The notes under the pieces are model-generated. The model was not told the DNA's origin. It was given only the letters and a program-made list of their open reading frames with translations, and made no database searches. Source: Variovorax sp. 679 (GTDB lineage Bacteria; Pseudomonadota; Gammaproteobacteria; Burkholderiales; Burkholderiaceae_C). From it: a DNA stretch of 64,000 nt. Positions within the stretch are counted from its first letter, which is position 1. Every line of letters starts with the position of its first letter. A program made the position numbers and the translations under genes. This document shows positions 52,235 through 61,119 of the stretch, one piece after another. The stretch spans positions 434,001 to 498,000 of the forward strand of contig NZ_RXFS01000007.1 in the NCBI RefSeq assembly GCF_003952185.1, written 5' to 3'.

Positions 52235-52348
52235 ATGCTGATCATTGCCCTCTTGCTTGCCGCCTATGCGGCCGTCCTTGGCGTCAGGAGCCTTCGCGAC
52301 ACCCTGAGCAGCCTGCCCCGCAGCAACGGGGACTGGGTCTGGTACTGA
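52235..52348 (+). CDS. 37-residue hydrophobic membrane peptide
   Basis: The peptide has 37 residues. One membrane helix (about 2-17, LIIALLLAAYAAVLGV) is followed by a short polar tail ending WVWY. An AAGGAG ribosome binding site is 6-7 nt upstream and an operator is just before that. It is 23 bp upstream of the hydrolase gene, so they share a transcript. It is too short for family assignment. Confidence 0.65.
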   Translation: MLIIALLLAAYAAVLGVRSLRDTLSSLPRSNGDWVWY

Positions 52349-52371
52349 ACGCCCGCGAGGAACGCCACGCC

Positions 52372-53289
52372 ATGACGAGCACTTCCACCCCGGCTGCCGG
52401 CCACGCCGCGCAGTCGAACTACTACCGGCCCAGTCGCACGATGCGCGCGCTGCGCTTCGGCCTGACCGCCTCGCAGCGCCTCTGGCCTGCGCTGGGCGTG
52501 CGGGCCGCCTACCGCCTGTTCGGCACGCCGCTGCCGCCCAAGTGGCTCTATCGCGGCCAGGGCCCCGGTGCCGAATGGCGGCGCGAAGGGTGGGCCTTCG
52601 AGGACGCGAGCGTCGGTATCTATCACCTCGCCGAGCAGGACTCGGGCGCCGAGTCGGCACCCGTGGTGCTGCTGGTGCACGGCTGGGGCGGGCATGCGGG
52701 GCAGATGCTGCCGCTTGCGCAGGCCGTGGCGGCGGCAGGACTTCGGCCTGTGCTGCTCGAACTGCCGGCGCACGGCCGCAGCGCCGGGATGATGAGCAAC
52801 TCGCCACAGTTCGCGCGCGCCATCGCCTATGTCGCGGCCCGGCTCGCGGCGGACGGTCATGCACTGCGTGCAGCCGTCGCCCATTCGCTTGGTGCGAACG
52901 GACTGGCCCTGGCCGCCGCGCGCGGCCTGTCGGCAGAGCGCATCGTGCTGCTCGCGCCGCCGGCCTCGCCGCGCGACTACACGCGCTACTTCGCGCACAC
53001 CTTCGGCCTCAATGAAGCCACCCGGCTGGCGATGCAGCGGTTGTTCAAATCGCGCGAAGGCGTGCTGATGCAGCAGCTCGAACCTGCGGCCGTGGGCCCG
53101 CGCATCGCGCAGCCCACGCTGATCGTGCACGACCGCGACGACCGCGTGAATCGCTTCGCCGACGCGGAGGCTTACCGCGACGCGATTGCAGGCGCACGGC
53201 TCGTCGCCACGCAGGGCTGGGGGCATCGCCGCATCCTCAAGGAAGCCGAGGTGCTGGAGCAGGTGTCGCGCTTCGTGGCGGCGGACTGA
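52372..53289 (+). CDS. Alpha/beta hydrolase
   Basis: The product has 305 residues. The oxyanion segment LLVHGWGGHAG, nucleophile elbow AHSLGANG (Ser), Asp in VHDRDDRVNRF and His in GWGHRRILK form a complete triad. Serine hydrolase of unknown substrate. It is the last gene of the TetR-controlled group, convergent with the desaturase. Confidence 0.87.
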   Translation: MTSTSTPAAGHAAQSNYYRPSRTMRALRFGLTASQRLWPALGVRAAYRLFGTPLPPKWLYRGQGPGAEWRREGWAFEDASVGIYHLAEQDSGAESAPVVLLVHGWGGHAGQMLPLAQAVAAAGLRPVLLELPAHGRSAGMMSNSPQFARAIAYVAARLAADGHALRAAVAHSLGANGLALAAARGLSAERIVLLAPPASPRDYTRYFAHTFGLNEATRLAMQRLFKSREGVLMQQLEPAAVGPRIAQPTLIVHDRDDRVNRFADAEAYRDAIAGARLVATQGWGHRRILKEAEVLEQVSRFVAAD

Positions 53290-53299
53290 ACCGGAGGGG

Positions 53300-54235
53300 C
53301 TACCAGGTGGGGTGGATCGGCGTGAACACCGGCTTGAACAGGTGCCGCCGCACGATCTCCCCATATCCCCGGTAGTAGAAGTTGCCGTTCGCCTCCAGCA
53401 CCGCCGCGCGGTGCCTGCGGAAGTACACCGGTATCTCGTACCACGGCATGGTCGGCGCGCGATGGTGCACGTGGTGCAGGTTGTTGAAGAGGTACAGCAG
53501 CCCGAACACGAGGTTCGATTCCACGATGGCCACGCGCTCGTGCGGCGTGTCGGCCCAGCGGTGTTCGGTGAAGGTGCGCAGCGAGCCCAGCATCATCCCG
53601 GGGTACACGAAGTACAGCAGGTACTCGCCCAGGCTCATGCCGCAGACGGCGATCACGTAGTACAGCACCGGCGCCACGCTCAGCGCATGCCAGAACCACG
53701 TCGGCAGGCGCGAGAAGTCGCCCGCGAGCACCCGTCCGGTTTCGAAGCGCACCAGCTTCCACAGCCGCAGGAACGGCCCCAGCACCACGCGGAACGCGAT
53801 CGTCTGGTTGGCCATGTAGATCCAGCGCCATACCGGGCCATAGCCCTGCCACGCCGGCGCGGAGTGATAGGCGCTCTCGGTGTCGCGCTCCGGGTGCGTG
53901 AGGTGGTAGTTGACGTGGTGCGAACTGTGGCCGCGGTTGTAGAACGGATACGGCAGCCACAGGTTCAGCGGCGGCCACACCACCGCGTGGCGCAGCCATT
54001 TCGGCAGGTGGCGCATCGCGTGGATGCTCTCGTGCTGCAGCGAGAAATGCAGCTGCGCGAGAAAGCCGCCGACGATGAACAGCGCCCAGCCCGGAAGCGC
54101 CGCGTGCCACCACACCAGCGCCGCCCAAGCCGCATAGAGTGCTGCGGCCAGCAGCAGCGTGGGCACTTCGTAGTGCCACCACCAGTGCCGGCGGGCAGGC
54201 GCTTTCTCGGGAAGGGATGCGGCAGTCGATGTCAT
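53300..54235 (-). CDS. Membrane fatty acid desaturase (AlkB/DesA-like di-iron)
   Basis: The product has 311 residues. All three histidine boxes are present: HESIHAMRH (box I), HSSHHVNYHL (box II) and NNLHHVHHR (box III), with an extra HRW box. Several membrane helices separate them. The substrate could be acyl-lipids or acyl-CoA. ATG at 54235 was chosen. It contrasts with the desaturase-like gene at 7512, which lacks box II. Confidence 0.88.
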   Translation of the reverse strand: MTSTAASLPEKAPARRHWWWHYEVPTLLLAAALYAAWAALVWWHAALPGWALFIVGGFLAQLHFSLQHESIHAMRHLPKWLRHAVVWPPLNLWLPYPFYNRGHSSHHVNYHLTHPERDTESAYHSAPAWQGYGPVWRWIYMANQTIAFRVVLGPFLRLWKLVRFETGRVLAGDFSRLPTWFWHALSVAPVLYYVIAVCGMSLGEYLLYFVYPGMMLGSLRTFTEHRWADTPHERVAIVESNLVFGLLYLFNNLHHVHHRAPTMPWYEIPVYFRRHRAAVLEANGNFYYRGYGEIVRRHLFKPVFTPIHPTW

Positions 54236-54387
54236 GGCGAGGAATGGGACTGCGATGCTAGGTAGCAAGCGACCGTTTGCATGCGCGCTTTTCGCATAAG
54301 CATGGGCGTGAAACTTCGTTCTGCCCCGTAGAGGTGCGGCCTACGCTCCTTGGCTTTGCCGCATTCCTGCCGGCCGCTCCGCTCCCC

Positions 54388-55368
54388 ATGAAGAACTTCC
54401 TCACCCGCCTCGCGCTGGCATTGCTCGTAGCGCTGTCCGTCGACGTGCAGATCCACGCCGCCACGCTGGACGACTACCCGACCAGGACCATCCGCCTTGT
54501 CGTGCCATACCCGGCCGGAGGCATCGCCGACAAGATCGCCCGCGAGGTCTCCGAGCAGCTCCAGCAGCGGCTCAGGCAGCCGGTGGTGGTCGAGAACCGC
54601 AGCGGCGCGGCGGGCAACATCGGCTTCGACTACGTGGCACGCCAGCCGGCCGACGGCTACACGCTGCTGCTCGCGCCGGCCTCCAACCTCACGGTGCAGC
54701 CGGCGCTCTTCAAGCAGCTGAGCTACGACCTCTCGCGCGACTTCACGCCCGTGTCGCTGCTCGTGCAGACGCCGCAGGTGCTGCTGGTGAACCCGAAGCT
54801 GCCCGTGGTCAGCCCGCGCGAGCTGATCGACTACTCGAAGAAGAACCCCGGCAAGGTCAACTACGGCATCAGCGTGGGTGCCTATTCGCACCTCGCGGGC
54901 GAGCTGCTGAAGACTCAGACCGGCGCCGACTTCACCGCCATTCCCTACCAGGGCAGCGCTCCGGCCATCAACGACCTGCTCGCGGGCCAGACCCAGTTCA
55001 TCTTCAACGAGGTGGTCACGGCCATTCCCTTCGTGAAGGCCGGCACGCTCAAGCCGTTGGCGGTGGCCTATCGCACGCGCGCGCCCTGGCTGCCCGACGT
55101 GCCCACCACCGCCGAGGCCGGCCTGCCCGACTTCGAGGTCACGTCCTGGTACGGCGTGGTGGTGCGCAGCGGCACACCCGCGCCGCTGGTGCAGCGCCTG
55201 TCGCGCGAGCTGCGCGACATCGTGCAGACGGCCGACTTCAGGAAGCGCTACGACGACATCGGCGCCTTCACCGTGGGCAGCTCGCCGGAAGACTTCGCGC
55301 GCTTCATCCAGACCGAGACCGTCAAGTGGACCGCGGTGGTGAAGCAGGCCGGCATCCAGCCCAATTGA
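54388..55368 (+). CDS. Bug-family tripartite tricarboxylate transporter receptor (TctC-like)
   Basis: The product has 326 residues. A signal peptide (about 1-26) precedes YPTRTIRLVVPYPAGGIADKIAR, the Bug signature, with SGAAGNIGFDYVARQPADGYTLL. It binds a carboxylate or aromatic acid in the periplasm. No TctA/TctB gene is beside it; a TctA-type permease is 7 kb further on. The rhodanese gene starts 25 bp after. Confidence 0.9.
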   Translation: MKNFLTRLALALLVALSVDVQIHAATLDDYPTRTIRLVVPYPAGGIADKIAREVSEQLQQRLRQPVVVENRSGAAGNIGFDYVARQPADGYTLLLAPASNLTVQPALFKQLSYDLSRDFTPVSLLVQTPQVLLVNPKLPVVSPRELIDYSKKNPGKVNYGISVGAYSHLAGELLKTQTGADFTAIPYQGSAPAINDLLAGQTQFIFNEVVTAIPFVKAGTLKPLAVAYRTRAPWLPDVPTTAEAGLPDFEVTSWYGVVVRSGTPAPLVQRLSRELRDIVQTADFRKRYDDIGAFTVGSSPEDFARFIQTETVKWTAVVKQAGIQPN

Positions 55369-55393
55369 GCGGCAGGCCCCGGAGAATGCGCGC

Positions 55394-57058
55394 ATGAGCA
55401 CGCCCCCGAAGAATGCCGTCGCGCCCGGCGAGCTGTGGGCCCTGCTGCTGGCAGAGCCCGCGACCGAGCTCGCGCTGCTCGACGTGCGCGAGACGCGCTG
55501 GTTCGTGCAGCGCCACCTGAACCTCGCGCGCAACGTACCTTTCAGCGGCCTCGAATTGCAGGTCGGTGCACTGGTGCCGCGCCGTTCCACGCCGGTGGTG
55601 CTCTACGACGACTACGACGCGCCCGACGGTGCCGCGCAGGCGGCATCGGCCGTGCTCGCGCGCCTGGGCTACACCGACGTGCGCACGCTCGACGGCGGCC
55701 TGCAGCGCTGGGTGACCGAGGGACTGCCCGCCATCGACGGCTACGGCACGCTGGTGAAGGCTTTCGGCGACCGCGCACGGATGCACTACGGCACGCCGGG
55801 CTTGCCGGTGGAGGCGTTGCGTGCGCGCCTGCGCGAAGGCCGTCCGACCACGCTGGTCGATGCGAGGCCGCGCGCGGAGTTCGAATTCCTCTCGCTGCCC
55901 GGCGCGCGCAACCATCCTGGCACCGAGCTGGCGCTGCGCCGCTTCGAGCCGCCCAAGACTGATGCAGGCCATCTCTGGGCCATCAACTGCTTCAGCCGCA
56001 CGCGCGGCATCGTCGGCGCGACCACGCTTCGGCTGCTCGGTCGCGCGAGCGAAGCGGTGTTCGTCGAGGACGGCGTCATGGACTGGGGCCTGCGGGGCGC
56101 GCCCACCGTGCAGAACGCGGCGCCTGACGACGAGCTGCCGCCCGAATCTTCCGAGGTGCTGCGCGGTCTCGCCGACGAACTGCTCGCGCGCTTCGCGCTG
56201 CCCGTGGCCGACGCCGCACAGCTCGCTAGTTGGCGCGAGGACGGCGAGCGCACCCTCTACGTCTTCGACGTGCGGCCCGAACCCGATCCCGCCTTCGCGG
56301 GCACCGGCCTGCGCCAGGTGCCCGGCGGCCAATTGCTCATGCACTTCGAGAACCTCGTGGGCACGCGCGGCGCGCGCATCGTGCTGGTCGACGACCCCGT
56401 CCACCGCCTGCGCGCGGCCATCACCGCCTTCTGGCTCACGCAGTTGGGCCAGGCCGAGGTGTATGTGTACGACGGCGAACTCACGCCTCTGCAGGCCCCG
56501 CCGGACTTTTCCGCAACCATCGATGGCGCCCCGCCGCCGCTCGCCCCCGAGGCATTGGCCCAGCTGCGCAGGAACGGCGCCGTCACCGTGATCGACGTCG
56601 GCCCCAGCCTCGACTACGAGCGCGGCCACCTGCCGGGCGCGCTCTACATGCTGCCGGCATCGCTCGCGCCGCTGGCCGCGCACGCGATGGCCGGCCGCAC
56701 GCTGGTCTTCGCCTCGCCCGACGGCACGGCCGCCGCCCGCGTGGCGCGCGATGCGCACCGGCGTTGGCCGGATTCGGGCGCGGTGTTCACCTGGCTCCAG
56801 GGCGGAACGCAGGGCTGGAAGGCTTCGGGAAGGCCGCTGACGGAGGCCTTCGTGCCGGCCCAGCAACTCACCCCCTTCGACGACGACTGGGGCTCGGTGA
56901 TGCGCGTCTTCGGTCCGCGCCGCGATGCGGCCTGGGCCGACTACCTCGCGTGGGAGCGCGCATTGTCCGGACGGGTCCTGCAGGACCCGTCCGTTCGCTT
57001 CAACTTCTTTCCGCTCAGCGCCCCGGCGCCGGAACCGGGTCGGGCAGCTCGATCTTGA
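55394..57058 (+). CDS. Four-domain rhodanese-like protein
   Basis: The product has 554 residues with four rhodanese-like domains (about 10-115, 130-240, 265-375 and 385-500), each starting with a VDxR/VDV strand (LLDVRETRW, LVDARPRAEF, VFDVRPEPD, VIDVGPSLDYERGHLPGA). Only domain 2 carries a Cys at the active-loop position (NCFSRTRG); in the others it is Asp or Ser. It may transfer sulfur through one site. The C-terminus overlaps the convergent minE by 44 bp. Confidence 0.85.
   Translation: MSTPPKNAVAPGELWALLLAEPATELALLDVRETRWFVQRHLNLARNVPFSGLELQVGALVPRRSTPVVLYDDYDAPDGAAQAASAVLARLGYTDVRTLDGGLQRWVTEGLPAIDGYGTLVKAFGDRARMHYGTPGLPVEALRARLREGRPTTLVDARPRAEFEFLSLPGARNHPGTELALRRFEPPKTDAGHLWAINCFSRTRGIVGATTLRLLGRASEAVFVEDGVMDWGLRGAPTVQNAAPDDELPPESSEVLRGLADELLARFALPVADAAQLASWREDGERTLYVFDVRPEPDPAFAGTGLRQVPGGQLLMHFENLVGTRGARIVLVDDPVHRLRAAITAFWLTQLGQAEVYVYDGELTPLQAPPDFSATIDGAPPPLAPEALAQLRRNGAVTVIDVGPSLDYERGHLPGALYMLPASLAPLAAHAMAGRTLVFASPDGTAAARVARDAHRRWPDSGAVFTWLQGGTQGWKASGRPLTEAFVPAQQLTPFDDDWGSVMRVFGPRRDAAWADYLAWERALSGRVLQDPSVRFNFFPLSAPAPEPGRAARS
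56968..56993. repeat. Perfect 26-bp palindrome near the rhodanese/minE ends
   Basis: Two 13-bp arms, CGGACGGGTCCTG and its complement, meet with no loop. It lies inside the rhodanese coding region and 22 bp beyond the minE stop. No T-run follows in either direction. Confidence 0.75.
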
Positions 57059-57293
57059 TGTCGAGCACCTCGAGGTTGTCCTGGGTCTCCAGGTTGACCT
57101 TGATGTCGTCCGCGTTGATCGACACGTACTTCGAAATCACCGCCACCAGCTCGCGCTGGAGTTCGGGCAGGTAGTCGGGCCGCTTCTTGCCGCTGAGGCT
57201 CGAGCGCTCGTGGGCGAGGATGATCTGCAGCCGCTCCTTCGCGACGCTCGCAGTCTTCTTCTTTTCGCCCAGCAGGAACGAGAGAAAGGACAT
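57015..57293 (-). CDS. minE: Cell division topological specificity factor MinE
   Basis: The product has 92 residues. The N-terminal anti-MinCD region (SFLSFLLGEKKKTASVAKERLQ start) and the contact helix RLQIILAHERS are typical; the C-terminal dimer domain has VNLETQDNLEVLDIKIELP. It stimulates MinD ATPase and drives pole-to-pole oscillation. It is 3 bp from minD. Confidence 0.95.
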   Translation of the reverse strand: MSFLSFLLGEKKKTASVAKERLQIILAHERSSLSGKKRPDYLPELQRELVAVISKYVSINADDIKVNLETQDNLEVLDIKIELPDPVPAPGR

Positions 57294-57296
57294 GGG

Positions 57297-58112
57297 CTAC
57301 TTGCTCCCGAAAATGCGCTTGAAGAAGCCCGGCTTCTCGGCGTCGACGAAGCGCATCGGCTTCTCTTCGCCCAGGAAGCGCGCCACCACGTCGCTGTAGG
57401 CCTGCGCCACGTCGGTGTCCTTGTCGTGGATCGCGGGCACGCCCTGGTTGGAGGCATGCAGCACGCTTTCCGACTCGGGGATCACGCCGATCAGCTTGAT
57501 GCGCAGGATGTCCTGGATGTCTTCGAGCGAGAGCATCTGCCCGCCCGCCACCCGGTTCGGGTTGTAGCGGGTGATGAGCAGATGCTCCTTGATGGGATCG
57601 CCGCCTTCCTTGGCGCGCTTGGTCTTGCTGCTGAGCATGCCCAGGATGCGGTCCGAGTCGCGCACCGAGGAGACCTCGGGGTTGGTGACCACCAGCGCCT
57701 CGTCGGCGAAGTGCATCGCCATCATGGCGCCGGTCTCGATGCCCGCGGGCGAGTCGCAGACGATGTATTCGAAGTCCATCGCGGCGAGGTCGGTCAGCAC
57801 CTTCTCGACGCCTTCCTGCGTGAGCGCTTCCTTGTCGCGCGTCTGCGAGGCGGCCAGCACGAACAGGTTGTCGCACTGCTTGTCCTTGATGAGCGCCTGG
57901 CTCAGGTTGGCTTCGCCCTGGATGACGTTGATCAGGTCGTACACCACGCGGCGTTCGCAGCCCATGATCAGGTCCAGGTTGCGCAGGCCCACGTCGAAGT
58001 CGATCACGGCCGTCTTCTTGCCCGCGAGCGCGAGGCCCGACGCGAAGCTGGCGCTCGTCGTCGTCTTGCCGACGCCGCCCTTGCCCGAAGTCACCACCAC
58101 AATTTTGGCCAT
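57297..58112 (-). CDS. minD: Septum site-determining ATPase MinD
   Basis: The product has 271 residues. The deviant Walker A SGKGGVGKTT is near the N-terminus (residues 9-18), with VIDFDVGLRNLDLIMGCERR and the C-terminal amphipathic membrane helix FFKRIFGSK. The start at 58112 (spacing 6 from AAGGA) is preferred over 58118. Recruits MinC and is regulated by MinE. Confidence 0.96.
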   Translation of the reverse strand: MAKIVVVTSGKGGVGKTTTSASFASGLALAGKKTAVIDFDVGLRNLDLIMGCERRVVYDLINVIQGEANLSQALIKDKQCDNLFVLAASQTRDKEALTQEGVEKVLTDLAAMDFEYIVCDSPAGIETGAMMAMHFADEALVVTNPEVSSVRDSDRILGMLSSKTKRAKEGGDPIKEHLLITRYNPNRVAGGQMLSLEDIQDILRIKLIGVIPESESVLHASNQGVPAIHDKDTDVAQAYSDVVARFLGEEKPMRFVDAEKPGFFKRIFGSK

Positions 58113-58180
58113 GGCCATTCCTTCTTGTTTCGATTCAGTTGTTGGTTGTCAGGGTCGCCGCGTTCCGTGATCGGGTTCGA

Positions 58181-58942
58181 TCAGGGAATCGGGTCGATCA
58201 CTATTTTTTTGCCGTCCAGGCGAACCTGGGCCGATTTTCCCAGCACCGAGTCGGGCAGCGGCACCTCGTTGGTCCGGTAGGTGCCGGCGATGGCCACCAG
58301 CTGCGCTTCCATGCAGGTCGAGAAGATCCGCGCCTCGGTGTTGCCGCGCGCGCCGGCAATGGCCTTGCCGCGCAGCGGTGCGTACACGTGCACGTTGCCG
58401 TCGGCGATGACTTCGGCACCGAAGCTCACCACGGCGGTCACCACCACGTCGCCGCCGCGGGCGTAGACCTGCTGGCCCGAGCGCAGCGGCTTGTCGATCA
58501 GCAGCGTGCCGTTGGCCGGCACCGGCACCTCGCGCACGATCTGCGGGGCTTCGGAAGCGGGGGGCTCGGCCGGCGGGGCCGGTGCACGGGGCGCAGGGGC
58601 CGCGGGCATGGCCGCCACCGAGAGGCCGGCGGCGCGCGCCGCGGCGTTCTGGGCGTCGTTGCCGCCGCGCACCGCGATGGGCTGCGTCTGGTGGCGCGCC
58701 AGCAGGCCGCGCAGGGCGGCGAAGTCGATGTCGCCGTCGCCTCCCTCCGCTTCCTGCAGCAGCGAGAGGTCGATCACCACCGGCTCCTGCTCGAAGAAGT
58801 CGGGCGAATCCGCCAGCTGGGCGTCGAGTGCCTCGGCCAGCACGTCCAGGTCGGACGTCTTGAGGATCACTGCGATCAGCGGCAGCGTGGCGCTCTTGAA
58901 TTCGAAAACCGCCTTGGTGCGCGCGGCGGAGACATCGGCCAT
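58181..58942 (-). CDS. minC: Septum site-determining protein MinC
   Basis: The product has 253 residues. The N-terminal FtsZ-binding domain is joined by a Pro/Ala-rich linker (about 120-145) to the C-terminal beta-helix with RSGQQVYARGGDVVVTAVVS and the ADGNVHVYAPLRGKA repeat, which binds MinD. First gene of minCDE on the minus strand, 68 bp before minD. Confidence 0.95.
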   Translation of the reverse strand: MADVSAARTKAVFEFKSATLPLIAVILKTSDLDVLAEALDAQLADSPDFFEQEPVVIDLSLLQEAEGGDGDIDFAALRGLLARHQTQPIAVRGGNDAQNAAARAAGLSVAAMPAAPAPRAPAPPAEPPASEAPQIVREVPVPANGTLLIDKPLRSGQQVYARGGDVVVTAVVSFGAEVIADGNVHVYAPLRGKAIAGARGNTEARIFSTCMEAQLVAIAGTYRTNEVPLPDSVLGKSAQVRLDGKKIVIDPIP

Positions 58943-59059
58943 TGGGAAAACGTCGGTGCGAAAAGCGTTGGAGTCTAACGGGCGCGGGCCAAACGCCGGT
59001 GAAGGGGCCCTTCCTCAGGCCCTCCGGCAAACACTTCTTTCATGAGGTTACCAAGCTAA

Positions 59060-59156
59060 CCCCCAGGCTTCGCGGTACTTCGTAGCGCTTCGCCAACCCC
59101 CTTGCAGGGGGCGATACCGGTGGCCCGGCAAAGCCGGTTCCACGGTATCCCTGGAA
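59060..59156 (-). repeat. Dispersed ~95-bp palindromic repeat, copy D
   Basis: On the minus strand it runs from TCCAGGGATACCGTGGAACC to GCCTGGGGG. It sits between the minC start and the end of the uracil permease gene. The GGGGGAG end is altered to GGGGGTT and is 118 bp from minC, so it gives no ribosome binding site here. Confidence 0.85.
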
Positions 59157-59170
59157 GGTTCGCCTTCGGC

Positions 59171-60454
59171 TCAGTTCTTCGAGCGGCCCAGCAGCGCGTA
59201 GAGAATGATCGCCCCGAAGGTCGCGCAGCCGATGCCGCCGAGCGCGAAATCGCCGAACTTCAGCGTGAAGTCGCCCGTGCCGACGATCAGCGTGATGGCC
59301 GCCACGATCAGGTTCTTGTTTTGCGAGAAATCGACCTTGTTGTCGACCCAGATCTTGGCGCCCGCGATCGCGATCAGCCCGAACACCACGATGCTCACGC
59401 CGCCCATCACCGGCAGCGGAATGGCCTGGATCAGCGCGCCGAACTTCGGGCTGAAGCCCAGCACCAGCGCGATGACGGCCGCCACCACGAACACGGCGGT
59501 GGAGTAGATGCGCGTGGCCGCCATCACGCCGATGTTCTCGGCGTAGGTGGTCACGCCCGTGCCGCCTGCGGCGCCGCTCACCACCGTGGCGATGCCGTCG
59601 CCGATGAAGGCGCGGCCCATGTACGGGTCGAGGTTGCGGCCCGTCATGGCCGTCACCGCCTTCAGGTGACCGAGGTTCTCGGCCACCAGGATGATCGCCA
59701 CGGGCGCGATCAGCAGCATCGCGTTGGCCGTGAACACCGGCGCCGTGAAGGTCGGCATGCCGAACCAGGCCGCGTTGGCGATGCCGCTCAGGTCCACCGG
59801 CTTGCCCATGCCCAGTCCGTTGGTCAGCGCGGCGTAGACCAGCGTGGCCAGGATCAGCCCCACCAGGATCAGCAGGCGCTGCAGCATGCCGCGCGTGAAC
59901 ACCGCCACCAGGCCCACGCAGAGGAAGGTCACGGCCTGCATCCAGGCGTCGAAGTTGCCGGCCGCCATGTTCTTGACCGGCACGCTCGCCAGGTTGAGCC
60001 CGATCACCGCCACCACCGCGCCCGTGACCACCGGCGGCATGAAGCGTTCGATCCAGCCCGTGCCGACGGCCTGCACGATGGCCCCGATCAGGATGTACAC
60101 CACCCCGCAGGCCACGATGCCGCCCAGCGCCACCGCGATGTTGGCGTTGGGGCCCTTGCCCGCGTAGCCGCTGGCCGCGATCACCACGCCGATGAAGGCG
60201 AAGCTCGAGCCCAGGTAGCTGGGCACCTTGCCGCCGGTGACGAAGTAGAAGATCAGCGTGCCGATGCCGCTCATCAGGATCGCGATGTTGGGGTTGAAGC
60301 CCATCAGGATCGGCGCGAGCACCGTGGCTCCGAACATCGCGATGACGTGCTGCACGCCCATGGCGCCGGTCTGCAGCCAGGGCAGCCGCTCGTCGGGCGC
60401 GATGACCGCGCCGTTGGCCAGCGCGGACGCGGGCCGTTCAGTCCAGTTGAACAT
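59171..60454 (-). CDS. Uracil/xanthine:cation symporter (UraA/NCS2 family)
   Basis: The product has 427 residues with about 12-14 membrane segments. The NCS2 signatures are MFGATVLAPILMGFNP, the substrate Glu in VAENLGHLKAVTAMTGR and the NxG-type GTGVTTYAENIGVMAATRIYS. It imports uracil or a related base. AGAGGAG precedes the ATG. Repeat copy D lies just beyond its stop. Confidence 0.93.
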   Translation of the reverse strand: MFNWTERPASALANGAVIAPDERLPWLQTGAMGVQHVIAMFGATVLAPILMGFNPNIAILMSGIGTLIFYFVTGGKVPSYLGSSFAFIGVVIAASGYAGKGPNANIAVALGGIVACGVVYILIGAIVQAVGTGWIERFMPPVVTGAVVAVIGLNLASVPVKNMAAGNFDAWMQAVTFLCVGLVAVFTRGMLQRLLILVGLILATLVYAALTNGLGMGKPVDLSGIANAAWFGMPTFTAPVFTANAMLLIAPVAIILVAENLGHLKAVTAMTGRNLDPYMGRAFIGDGIATVVSGAAGGTGVTTYAENIGVMAATRIYSTAVFVVAAVIALVLGFSPKFGALIQAIPLPVMGGVSIVVFGLIAIAGAKIWVDNKVDFSQNKNLIVAAITLIVGTGDFTLKFGDFALGGIGCATFGAIILYALLGRSKN

Positions 60455-60604
60455 TCTTCTTTCTCCTCTTGTTGGGGTGTTGTGCGCGGTGGGGCCCGGA
60501 ACGCTCCGGCTTTCCCGGGGCGTGATTGTGGGCGAGGAACACCGCCCTGAACACCGGCGCCACCCTGTGCCGGAGAAAGAAAAAGAACAGGGGAGAGGCG
60601 CCGC

Positions 60605-61027
60605 TCAGCGCGGCTGCAGCACCGCCATCGTGATGCGCGACACGCAGGTCAGCTCGCCCGCCTCGTTCGTCAGGTCGATCTGCCAGACCTGCGTGGTGCG
60701 CCCCCGGTGCACCGGCCGCGCCGTGCCGATCACCCAGCCGCTGGTGACCGAGCGGATGTGGTTGGCGTTGATGTCCAGGCCCACGGCCCGGTCGCCCTCG
60801 GGGGCCGAGTAGTGGGCGCCGCAGGAGCCCAGCGTCTCGGCCAGCACCACCGACACGCCGCCGTGCAGGATGCCGTAGGGCTGGCGGGTGCGCTCGTCCA
60901 CCGGGCAGCGGGCGCGGATGAAGTCGTCGCCCACCTCCAGGAACTCCATGCCCAGCGTCGAGACGGCGGTGCCCACGTGGTTGCGCGTCAGCGCCTCGAC
61001 GGAGATCTCTTTTTTCCAGATACGCAT
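60605..61027 (-). CDS. Hotdog-fold thioesterase (PaaI/MenI family)
   Basis: The product has 140 residues. The active-site helix PYGILHGGVSVVLAETLGS (HGG motif) and the following NANHIRSV and GRTTQVWQIDL are typical of PaaI/EntH/MenI-type acyl-CoA thioesterases. The ATG at 61027 was chosen; the frame upstream to 61087 lacks similarity. It is divergent from the AsmA-family gene by 92 bp. Confidence 0.9.
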   Translation of the reverse strand: MRIWKKEISVEALTRNHVGTAVSTLGMEFLEVGDDFIRARCPVDERTRQPYGILHGGVSVVLAETLGSCGAHYSAPEGDRAVGLDINANHIRSVTSGWVIGTARPVHRGRTTQVWQIDLTNEAGELTCVSRITMAVLQPR

Positions 61028-61119
61028 TCGGTGCTTCTTTCTTGCCTGTAACAGAGTGGCCAAAACTATAGCGATGGCGACTGACAAACCGAGTCGCCTT
61101 TGCGTGCTACCTTGCGCCG

